64,000 bases of DNA, from assembly GCF_000346755.1 (NCBI RefSeq), contig NZ_ANNV01000150.1, positions 122,168-186,167 of the forward strand, given 5' to 3'. How positions within the stretch are numbered: the first letter of the stretch is position 1; every line of letters starts with the position of its first letter. Positions 17,887 through 26,138 of this stretch are shown here, piece by piece. Source of the stretch: Pseudomonas sp. CBZ-4. GTDB lineage: Bacteria > Pseudomonadota > Gammaproteobacteria > Pseudomonadales > Pseudomonadaceae. The notes under the pieces were generated by a model that made no database searches, was not told the origin of the DNA, and worked only from the letters and a program-made list of their open reading frames with translations. A program made the translations under genes and the position numbers.

Positions 17887-18713
17887 ACCAGGCCAAGACC
17901 ACTTACGACTTCCTGCTGAGCAACAACCGCTTCAGCCAGGCACAGACCTACGAGTGGCTCAACGGCAGATTCGCCAGTTTCTACGCCAGCGCATTTGCTA
18001 CCGCGCAATCGATCTGCAAGGCCGCAGAGGCCTGTTGGCAATATGAAACCAGTCGCTACGAGCAGTCCTTTATCCGCCCCGGCGTGTGGAACAACAGCTA
18101 CCGCGGCCTGGGCGCGGGTGAAGAACTCAAAGTGGCGTTGCAGCAGATGTATCGCGAATACGTCCAGCAACATGTGCGTGACCTGGAGATTCGCAAAACC
18201 GTTTCGCTCAAAGCACTCTGGGAGAAGGACAAGTCATCCTCCATCAACAAACCCTGGGACCAGATCAAGGCCGCACTCCTGGCCGGCAGCTGTGATTTTG
18301 AACTGACGCAAAAAATGTTCGATGACGACTACGCCGGGCAAAATCACTATTTGCGCCGCATTAAAACCATCAGTCTGTCCTTTCCTGTGGTCATGGGCCC
18401 TTACGAAGACTTGCGCGCCATCCTCGTTCAGCGCAGCAGCCGGGTTGAAATGTCTTCGACCCTTGGCGCCTTGCCCAAAGACAACCTCAGGGTCAACCAA
18501 CAGATTGCACTCTCCCGGGGCTTCAATGATGACGGCCAGTTTCAGCTCGACTACCACGATGAACGCTACTTGCCGTTTGAATACACCGGTGCCATCTCTT
18601 CCTGGCGTTTGATCTTTCCCAACCCCACGGCGCAGAAAGCAGTCCTGGAGTCACTGACCGATGTCATCGCGCATATCAGCTACACCGCGAGGCCTGGCGG
18701 AGGTTCGTCATGA
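17682..18713 (+). CDS. tcaB: Tc toxin subunit A, C-terminal end (TcaB-like), 3' part after the frameshift
   Basis: The frame is open from at least 17652 and encodes the missing end of TcaB. It includes a coiled-coil region after LSAYEQYRRRAQEW, then LSFPVVMGPYEDLRAILVQR near residue 228, and ERYLPFEYTGAISSWRLIFPN near residue 297. These are close to the conserved TcB-docking end of TcA subunits. It has no plausible start of its own: the first candidate is TTG at 17682 with no ribosome site, and the first in-frame ATG is near 18147. It therefore reads as the displaced end of tcaB and not as an independent gene. Its stop overlaps the tcaC start by four bases (ATGA), the usual coupling in Tc operons. 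Confidence 0.82.
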   Translation: MLQATATVLHGTSDTLSAYEQYRRRAQEWTQAGEQARQEVAHIEAQRKVLEEQHKATRLQVRQAQTALNQAKTTYDFLLSNNRFSQAQTYEWLNGRFASFYASAFATAQSICKAAEACWQYETSRYEQSFIRPGVWNNSYRGLGAGEELKVALQQMYREYVQQHVRDLEIRKTVSLKALWEKDKSSSINKPWDQIKAALLAGSCDFELTQKMFDDDYAGQNHYLRRIKTISLSFPVVMGPYEDLRAILVQRSSRVEMSSTLGALPKDNLRVNQQIALSRGFNDDGQFQLDYHDERYLPFEYTGAISSWRLIFPNPTAQKAVLESLTDVIAHISYTARPGGGSS

Positions 18714-21700
18714 CGCCCAAGGCCTCCCTGCCAATCGACACCCCCACCTTGCCCAAGATGGGTGGCAGCATCCAAAGCATCGGCAAAGGCTGGGGCGCGG
18801 TTGGCACCCGCGGCGAGGCGCAGCTGAGTATAGAGTTGCCGATTTCACCCGGACGCGGCTTTGCGCCACCACTGGACCTGGCCTACACCAGCCAGGGAGG
18901 GAATAGCCCTTTCGGGTTGGGGTGGAGCCTGCCGATCAATGCCGTCAGTATGCGCATGACGCTAGGGGTGCCGAGCCATGACGGCACCGACCAGATAACC
19001 GGCCCGAATGGCGACGTGTGGATGCCGGAACGTAGCGATGACGGCCGCTTGATTGCCAGGCAGGTGAGCACCTACAACGGCGTGTCCCTGGGCGCCGAGC
19101 ACAGCGTGGTCCGCCATTGGCCACGGGTCGAAGGTGAATTCACACTGCTTGAACACTGGACCAGCGCCGCCGATAAAGCGGGTTTCTGGTTGGCCCACAA
19201 CGCCGACGGCAGCCTGCATATCTACGGCAAGACCCCTGAGTCACGCCGATTCGATCCCCAGGTGCCCGACCAGATAGTTGCCTGGTTGATCTGTGAGAGC
19301 CTCAATGTGCGAGGCGAACATATCGTCTATGGGTACAAATCCGAACTGGAAGCCCCCACACCGCCCCAGATGCGCGACTACCGCGCCCAGCGCTACCTCA
19401 AGTACGTGCGTTATGGCAACGCGACCGCCCATGCGCATTTGTACGCCTGGAAAGCCGACAGCTGGAAACAGCAGCACTGGCACTTTCAACTGGTCTTCGA
19501 CTATGGGGAGCACGCGGTTGATCCGCAAACCCTGCCGTCCTTTGACGAGCGCCAGCCCTGGGCGTTGCGCAGCGACCCCTATTCGAGCTACACACTGGGT
19601 TTTGAACTGGGCACGCGGCGCCTGTGCCGGCAGGTTCTGCTATTCCATCACTTTCCCACCGAGCTGGGGGCCGACCCGGTCCTGGTGCAGCGCCTCGTGC
19701 TGGAACATCGGCCAAATGCCCTGGGGTTCAACCTGCTGACCGCGACCCATGCCCAGGCCTATGACAGCCTGGGCCAAATCGAACGCCGTCCACCGCAGGA
19801 ATATCACTACAACAGCTTCGCGCTGGATGCACGGGCTCAAGCCTGGACGCCGTTTAACGCCATGCCCGGCCTCGACGACGGTGAGCAGTATCAACTAGCG
19901 GACTTGTACGGCGAAGGCCTGCCAGGAGTGTTATCGCGCCAGGACCAGGCATGGCACTACTGCGAACCGTTGCGCGCGGCCCAAGGTGGCGACGCTGTGC
20001 ACTACAGCGAATGGACGCGACTGGAACACGTACCGATCGCAGACACTCGCCAACCGTTTAGCCAGTTCCTGACCGATATCACCGGCGATGCCAAACTCGA
20101 CTGGGTCGTGGCAGCGCCCGGGCTCAGGGGTTATTTCACCCTGGGGCCGGACCGGGCCTGGTCACACTTCGTGCCTTTCGACGCGTTTCCCAATGAAATG
20201 CTTCACCCCATGGCTCGCATGGCTGACCTGGTCGGCAATGGCCTGGCAGACATGACGCTGATCGGCCCCCGCAGCGTACGCTTGTATGCCAATCGACGTG
20301 AGACGGGGTTCGCCCCCGCCGTGGATGTCCCGCACCCGCACGACCCGGCCGAGGCGGATGAACTACCGCTGGCCAGTGATAGCAAAACTGAACTGACCGC
20401 GTTTGCCGATGTGCTGGGCAGTGGCAGCACGCAACTGGTGCGTATCCGCCACAATCAAGTCAAGTGCTGGCCGAGCTTGGGCCACGGGCGTTTCGGCAAC
20501 GGTTTCGAACTGTGCGAGCTGCCATTCGACGCTGCGCAGTTCAACAGCACGCGGGTCCACCTGGCGGACCTCGATGGCTCAGGCGCGGCTGACTTGCTCT
20601 ACCTCACACCCAATGCCATCAGGGTCTTTATGAACCACGCGGGCAGCGGCTATTCATCGACCTCAATCGATCTGCCCTGGCCCGCCGGCGTGCAATACGA
20701 CGACTTGTGCCAGTTCAGCAGCGCTGACCTGCAAGGCAACGGGTGCTCCAGCCTGATTTTGACCGTGCCTCATATGACACCTCGGCACTGGCGGTATGAT
20801 CTTGCCCACACCAAGCCTTACCTGATGTGCGCGACCTGCAACAACATGGGGGCCAGCAGTCTTGTGGTCTACCGCAGTAGCGCCCAGGAATGGCTTGACG
20901 AAAAACAGGAGCAACACAACAACGGTGTCACCAACCCGGTCTCGCACCTGCCACTGGTGGTACAGGTGATCAAACAGCTGATCCAACTGGACGAGATCAC
21001 CGGAAACCGCCTGACCCAAGGGCTGGCTTACCGCGCGGGATACTACGATGGCGTCGAGCGGGAATTTCGCGGTTTTGGACTGCTGTTGCAGACCGATACG
21101 CAAGCTTCGGAGGCTGAGCGCGCGACGTCCGGCTTCAGCCCGCCCTTACTGAACAAGACCTGGTTCCATACCGGCCAGCAGATAGATCCGCCCAGGCAGG
21201 GTTACAGCACTCACGACCCGCTGGCGGTGCCCCTTAAGCCGACGGTGCTGCACGACTACCACTTCAACGACAAGGCCGCACAACCTATTGTCACGCCAGC
21301 CTCGGACATCACCAGGGAAATAGCCCGCAGCCTGAGCGGTCTGGTTTTGCGCGCTGAAACCTCTAACGCCGATGGCGCCCCGGCAACCGCCGTACCGTAC
21401 ACCGTCACAGAGCACCGCTATCTGGCACGCGTGCTGCGCCACAAAAACCAGCATCAACCGTATGCTGTGATCGAGCCGAAACGCCTTGAAACCCTCAGTT
21501 ATCAATATGAACCGCAGATCCCTGATGATCCGATCTGCCAACACCAATTGAACCTTGAATGGGATGAGTACGGCCAGGTCACCCACGCTGTCACGCTGTA
21601 TTACGCCCGGCGCAAGACCGCCGCGGATGCGCCACCGTTCAGCGATGAATACGCGCAACAGTGGTGGCGGGACGCCCATGACGACGCCCAGCAAACCTGG

Positions 21701-23329
21701 TATCTGACGCAAGAAAAGGCCCAGTTCATTCACCACCTTGGGGCGGCGCAGCCGAACGTTGAAGCCTGGTCCCTGGGCCTGCCGTATCTGCAGCGCAGCA
21801 ACAGCCTGGTGCTGGAAAAATCGGCGCTCGATGCCGCCACTATCCATTATGAAAACCTGCTGGCCTGGACCCGGGAAGACGGCGAATGGGCGCGCCACGC
21901 CACACTCACCGGCATGTCCCGACGGTTCTACATGGACCCGCTCAGCGCTCAACCCCTGCCTGCGGGCAAGGCAACGTTTCAGGCCCTGCCGGCCTACAAC
22001 GAAAGCGCCGAACTGAACGCCGATGCGCTAGAGGCCTATGAGCCACTCAGGGACGATGACGGCACCTTGCCCTTCAACATGAAGGCAACGCTCGAATCGC
22101 CGGAAGTCGGCTACCACATCATGGAGCCTTTCCTGCCCACGGCAGCCAACCCCAAGAGGATGAACAGCGACGATGCCAAGGACTACCTGTGGTCCGTGCA
22201 TCAGGGGTTTGCGGTGTACGCAGGCCTGGCGGGGTTTTACAACCTGCGCAGCTACCGCGAAACCCGCAGCCATGGCGTTACTCGGCTCACCTATGACACG
22301 TATGAATGCCTGATTACCCAAGTGGAGTTGCCGGATGGCTGTACCACTCGCGTACGCGATGTTGACTACCGCACCGGTCTGCCAGGCACCCTGGAAGATG
22401 CCAATCGCAATCTGCAGCAAGCTTACTACAGTGCGTTCGGTGAGCCCTTTATCACCTCTTTCCACGGTACCGAGCGCGGTGAGCAGACCGGTTTTTATTC
22501 CCTGGAAGGTTACCTGCCACCACCAGACCGCAACCCGGGCATCGCCATTGAAAACAAGGCACTTGCCTTGGGCAACTTCGCCACGGCGGGCTTTTGGGAC
22601 TTGCTCTGCTGGATGGGCCAGGTCAGCGCCACATCGCCCCCCGCCTGGCGCACATGGGCTATGGCGCAAGGGTTTATCTTACCCAGCGGGCACTTTTACG
22701 ACCGTGCACGGCGCCACCTGGAGGGCCGGGACCCGTTGGATAGCAACGAGCAGATCCTCAAGGCACAACTTGACGCCGTACACCGCGAACCGGTGTACAG
22801 CGTCAGCCTCGTGGCCGACCAATTCCCCGACAAGCCACTGCAACCGGTCCAGATACGCGCCAGCATCACCTGCCTGGACGGTCTCGGCCGGGTTCTGCAA
22901 ACCAAGCAGGAAGTCCCGCCGGGGTTGGCATGGCGGGTGGACGAAAACGGCGAGCTGCTGCTCAATCCCGACAACACGCCGCAAGAGGTGTACGCCCCCC
23001 GACGCTGGCGAATCAGCCAACCAGTCGAGTACAACAACAAGGGCCTGACCGTGCGCGAATACCGCCCCTACTTCGCCGATCAGTGGCGCTACATCAACGA
23101 CCGCTCAATGCGCGCGCACGCCCTTCACGATCAGCAGTTCTACGATGCAATCGGCCGTCCGACCGTAACGCTGTTGGCCAAACAGATGCTGCAAGGCAAC
23201 CCGCCACAGCTCGCGCCACTACGCCGGGAGATGTGGTATTGGCTGTGGACAACGGTGGCTTTCGACGAAAATGACTTGTTTGACGAGCCGCCCGTTAAAA
23301 AGCGGCACGCTTGGCAATCGAAGACATAA
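18710..23329 (+). CDS. tcaC: Tc toxin subunit B (TcaC/TcdB-like, SpvB N-terminal domain)
   Basis: The 1539-residue protein opens with the SpvB-type segment (LPKMGGSIQSIGKGWGAV, then FAPPLDLAYTSQGGNSPFGL), continues with repeats of the FG-GAP/beta-propeller kind (LADLYGEGLPGVL, DITGDAKLDWVVA, LADLDGSGAADLLYLTPNAI), and ends with TcdB middle and Rhs-like segments (LTYDTYECLITQVELPDG, then CLDGLGRVLQTKQEVP). TcB binds the TcA channel through its propeller and forms, together with TcC, the shell that encloses the toxic payload. The start overlaps the end of tcaB (ATGA), and tccC follows 4 bases after the stop, so the cluster is one transcription unit. The length is normal for TcB. Confidence 0.93.
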   Translation: MTPKASLPIDTPTLPKMGGSIQSIGKGWGAVGTRGEAQLSIELPISPGRGFAPPLDLAYTSQGGNSPFGLGWSLPINAVSMRMTLGVPSHDGTDQITGPNGDVWMPERSDDGRLIARQVSTYNGVSLGAEHSVVRHWPRVEGEFTLLEHWTSAADKAGFWLAHNADGSLHIYGKTPESRRFDPQVPDQIVAWLICESLNVRGEHIVYGYKSELEAPTPPQMRDYRAQRYLKYVRYGNATAHAHLYAWKADSWKQQHWHFQLVFDYGEHAVDPQTLPSFDERQPWALRSDPYSSYTLGFELGTRRLCRQVLLFHHFPTELGADPVLVQRLVLEHRPNALGFNLLTATHAQAYDSLGQIERRPPQEYHYNSFALDARAQAWTPFNAMPGLDDGEQYQLADLYGEGLPGVLSRQDQAWHYCEPLRAAQGGDAVHYSEWTRLEHVPIADTRQPFSQFLTDITGDAKLDWVVAAPGLRGYFTLGPDRAWSHFVPFDAFPNEMLHPMARMADLVGNGLADMTLIGPRSVRLYANRRETGFAPAVDVPHPHDPAEADELPLASDSKTELTAFADVLGSGSTQLVRIRHNQVKCWPSLGHGRFGNGFELCELPFDAAQFNSTRVHLADLDGSGAADLLYLTPNAIRVFMNHAGSGYSSTSIDLPWPAGVQYDDLCQFSSADLQGNGCSSLILTVPHMTPRHWRYDLAHTKPYLMCATCNNMGASSLVVYRSSAQEWLDEKQEQHNNGVTNPVSHLPLVVQVIKQLIQLDEITGNRLTQGLAYRAGYYDGVEREFRGFGLLLQTDTQASEAERATSGFSPPLLNKTWFHTGQQIDPPRQGYSTHDPLAVPLKPTVLHDYHFNDKAAQPIVTPASDITREIARSLSGLVLRAETSNADGAPATAVPYTVTEHRYLARVLRHKNQHQPYAVIEPKRLETLSYQYEPQIPDDPICQHQLNLEWDEYGQVTHAVTLYYARRKTAADAPPFSDEYAQQWWRDAHDDAQQTWYLTQEKAQFIHHLGAAQPNVEAWSLGLPYLQRSNSLVLEKSALDAATIHYENLLAWTREDGEWARHATLTGMSRRFYMDPLSAQPLPAGKATFQALPAYNESAELNADALEAYEPLRDDDGTLPFNMKATLESPEVGYHIMEPFLPTAANPKRMNSDDAKDYLWSVHQGFAVYAGLAGFYNLRSYRETRSHGVTRLTYDTYECLITQVELPDGCTTRVRDVDYRTGLPGTLEDANRNLQQAYYSAFGEPFITSFHGTERGEQTGFYSLEGYLPPPDRNPGIAIENKALALGNFATAGFWDLLCWMGQVSATSPPAWRTWAMAQGFILPSGHFYDRARRHLEGRDPLDSNEQILKAQLDAVHREPVYSVSLVADQFPDKPLQPVQIRASITCLDGLGRVLQTKQEVPPGLAWRVDENGELLLNPDNTPQEVYAPRRWRISQPVEYNNKGLTVREYRPYFADQWRYINDRSMRAHALHDQQFYDAIGRPTVTLLAKQMLQGNPPQLAPLRREMWYWLWTTVAFDENDLFDEPPVKKRHAWQSKT

Positions 23330-23333
23330 CGCC

Positions 23334-26135
23334 GTGAACGCCACTCGCACCCCCGCCCTCAGCGCTGTTGATAGCCGCGGCTTTAACGTCAGGCAGGTGC
23401 AGTACTGCCGGTTGCCGGGTGCCACACACAGCCAGTTGCGCATACACCGCCAACACGTCGACGGCGCCGGGCAGGTACTCAGCGAGCACGACCCACGGCT
23501 TGGCACATCACCGAGCCAGACCAACGTGTACTGCCTGAGCGGCGCACGCCTGCTCAGCCGCAATGTCGACGCCGGTTGGCAGCTGCGCTTGCTCGGTGAA
23601 GCCAGGCAAGTGCTGCAAACCTGGGACCAAGGCGCCAGCCACTGGCAAACCGACTACGACTCACAGCTACGCCCCGTTGCGCGTCACGAGACCGCGCACC
23701 AGCAACCCCGGCGAACCCTGGAGCGCCTCATCTATGGCGACAGCTCTGCGCAGTCGGCGAGCCACAATCGATGCGGGCGGTTGATTCATCACTACGACCC
23801 CGGCGGTTTGCTGTCTACATCGGACTTTGCATTGGCCGGAGCGCCCTTGAGCCAGGCGCGCAGCTTTGCACTCAGCCTTACTCCTGTGGACTGGCCCGCC
23901 GACCTGATACGTGCACGTAACGCGCTGGAGCCGACGGCCTACGACACTGCCTGGCACTACAACGCGCTAAACGAAACGCTGCTGCAAACCGATGCAAAGG
24001 GTCATCGCCAGCTGTCTGCAATTGACGTCTCGGGGCAACTCAAAAGCTTGTCCCTGCAACTCAAGCATACTTCGGCTGCGCAACTGATCGTAGGTAACCT
24101 TCGCTACGGCGCGAACGGCAGACAACTGGGATACACCACCGGCAATGGCGTCGTCAGTCAGTTCGACTTCGACCCGGCAGACGGCCGCCTTGCGCGCATC
24201 CTGGCGATGAAGGATCAACTCGTGCGCCAGCACACGCAGTATCACTACGACCCCGTGGGCAACCTGACCTCGCTGACGGATAAGCTGCAAGCGACCCACT
24301 ACGCAGCCAACCACCGGGCAGACAACACTCGGCACTTTACCTACGACAGCCTCAACCAACTTATCAGCGCCACCGGCGTTGAAGCCCCTGGAGCCACCAC
24401 CCAACCACAACTCCCCGGTCTGATTACACCGATTGATCTCAGCCGGCGCAGTTCGTACACCCAGCACTACACCTACGACGACGGTGGCAACCTGACAAAG
24501 CTGGTGCACACCAGCCCCATCCCTGGCCAAGGCCATACGCGGGGCATGGCGGTTGATCCCTCAAGCAATCGCGTGCTGCGTTGGAGCCAGGGTGACGACG
24601 CCGTCCAGCCGATCCCGATGACCTACGACGCCAGCGGCAACCTGCAGGTGCTGCAACCCGGTGCGCAACCGTTGACCTGGAACCCGCGGGATCAGTTGGA
24701 GCGCGTGGTCATGCTGCGCCGTGAGGACGACGAGGATGATTTCGAGCACTTCAACTACGCAGCCGATGGCAACCGGATACGCAAATGGCAGAGCACCCGG
24801 GCAGCGTCTATCACCCACATACACAAGGCGCATGACCTGCCGGGGCTCACCCTCCACACCAAGGATGGCCGTGAAGACAGGCACGTTATCAGGCTGCAAG
24901 TCGGGTTATGCCAGGTGTACTGCCTTCACTGGCCTGACGGCTCGCCTGCCGGTATTGACCAAGACAGCCTGCGTTTTTGCCTGTCGGACCATCAACAATC
25001 CTGCCTGACAGAACTTGACAGTGACGGCCAATTACTCAGCCACGAAGACTATTACCCTTACGGCGGCACGGCCTGCCAGGCAGCGCGCTCGCAGATCCAT
25101 GCCAACTACAAGACCCTGCGCTACAGCGGCAAGGAGCGTGACAACAGCGGCCTTTATTACTACGGCGCACGTTACTACGCGCCCTGGCTGCTGCGCTGGA
25201 TCAGCGCGGACCCGGCCGGAACCGCAGACGGCCTCAATCTTTATTGCATGGTGCATAACAGCCCGGTCACCAAGGTGGACAGCCAAGGCCTGAATGCGGA
25301 AGTCGCGTACTTGATCGCCGGCGTCTCCGCAGTGGTGGCGGCAGTCGCTGCCGCCGCATCCTATTTCAGAGGGGCCGCGCCCACGCCTGAGCCCGCGCGT
25401 CTAACGCCAGGTATCGAGCTGCACCCGACCGAACAGGCGCGACTACAGGACTTCAACAAACAGCTGCCTGCCGGGCGGCCCTCGGAAGTGAGAAAACTCA
25501 ACGACGGAGCCGTGTGGGCCTACGTACCGAAAAACCTCCAGCACGCGACTGACCTGTCCAACGCCAGTGACATCAACCTGCTGAAACAAATTGCCAAGGG
25601 CGTGTTTCCCTCGATCAAACTGCGCGACGCCCCACCGGTCGTAGCGCCGGTCAAAAAAACCGTCGAACCGGCGGCGTACTCACCCTTTGAAGTGGCGGCG
25701 ACCACCAAGGTTTCCAGCAAAAAAACCAGCCGGATCGCCGCCATCGAAGAGGTCGTGCAACCCGTTGCGGCAGCCGCCACCCGACAAAGAGGCGCCACGA
25801 TAGACACCGACGTTTTTTTCAACAGCCCCCACTTCCTGAATTGGAATACCGCTCAACAAGAAAAAATCCGAAGCGTCCTTGAGGAGTTCAGCCGCTCCAT
25901 CTCGGCGGCCAACTACCATAAGTATGGCTACGATACCGAGCAGGATCAGAACATAACCTATCAATTAGGCACCCCACGCACATTGCGCGAAATCCATACC
26001 CTGGACGTAACCTCTTTCGAGGGCACCGCTGGAGGTCGTGGAGACTGGCGACTAGTGCTGTACCAGATCAAGGGCGTTTTCTACCCGCAACGCATGGACA
26101 AACACAGCGAAATTGTCGCCAGGGCAAGGAGATAG
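23334..26135 (+). CDS. tccC: Tc toxin subunit C with unknown C-terminal payload (TccC/Rhs-type), copy 1
   Basis: The 933-residue protein starts NATRTPALSAVDSRGF as TccC proteins do; this supports GTG 23334, 4 bases after the tcaC stop. About the first 650 residues are Rhs/YD repeats (for example HYTYDDGGNLTKLVHT and FNYAADGNRIRKWQS) and end with YYYGARYYAPWLLRWISADPAG and NLYCMVHNSP, the conserved core end where TccC and Rhs proteins cut themselves. The roughly 280 residues after it are the variable payload. That part begins with a hydrophobic Ala/Val stretch (YLIAGVSAVVAAVAAAASYF), has a Lys/Pro/Ala-rich linker, and ends in a compact domain with GRGDWRLVLYQIKGVF and a basic C-terminus. I do not recognise this domain. 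Confidence 0.9.
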   Translation: MNATRTPALSAVDSRGFNVRQVQYCRLPGATHSQLRIHRQHVDGAGQVLSEHDPRLGTSPSQTNVYCLSGARLLSRNVDAGWQLRLLGEARQVLQTWDQGASHWQTDYDSQLRPVARHETAHQQPRRTLERLIYGDSSAQSASHNRCGRLIHHYDPGGLLSTSDFALAGAPLSQARSFALSLTPVDWPADLIRARNALEPTAYDTAWHYNALNETLLQTDAKGHRQLSAIDVSGQLKSLSLQLKHTSAAQLIVGNLRYGANGRQLGYTTGNGVVSQFDFDPADGRLARILAMKDQLVRQHTQYHYDPVGNLTSLTDKLQATHYAANHRADNTRHFTYDSLNQLISATGVEAPGATTQPQLPGLITPIDLSRRSSYTQHYTYDDGGNLTKLVHTSPIPGQGHTRGMAVDPSSNRVLRWSQGDDAVQPIPMTYDASGNLQVLQPGAQPLTWNPRDQLERVVMLRREDDEDDFEHFNYAADGNRIRKWQSTRAASITHIHKAHDLPGLTLHTKDGREDRHVIRLQVGLCQVYCLHWPDGSPAGIDQDSLRFCLSDHQQSCLTELDSDGQLLSHEDYYPYGGTACQAARSQIHANYKTLRYSGKERDNSGLYYYGARYYAPWLLRWISADPAGTADGLNLYCMVHNSPVTKVDSQGLNAEVAYLIAGVSAVVAAVAAAASYFRGAAPTPEPARLTPGIELHPTEQARLQDFNKQLPAGRPSEVRKLNDGAVWAYVPKNLQHATDLSNASDINLLKQIAKGVFPSIKLRDAPPVVAPVKKTVEPAAYSPFEVAATTKVSSKKTSRIAAIEEVVQPVAAAATRQRGATIDTDVFFNSPHFLNWNTAQQEKIRSVLEEFSRSISAANYHKYGYDTEQDQNITYQLGTPRTLREIHTLDVTSFEGTAGGRGDWRLVLYQIKGVFYPQRMDKHSEIVARARR

Positions 26136-26138
26136 GCC

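Noticed and set aside
25840..26135. Calling the first TccC payload a RelE/ParE ribonuclease
   Set aside because: The similarity is a vague strand and charge pattern with no diagnostic residues. It is reported only as an unknown domain.
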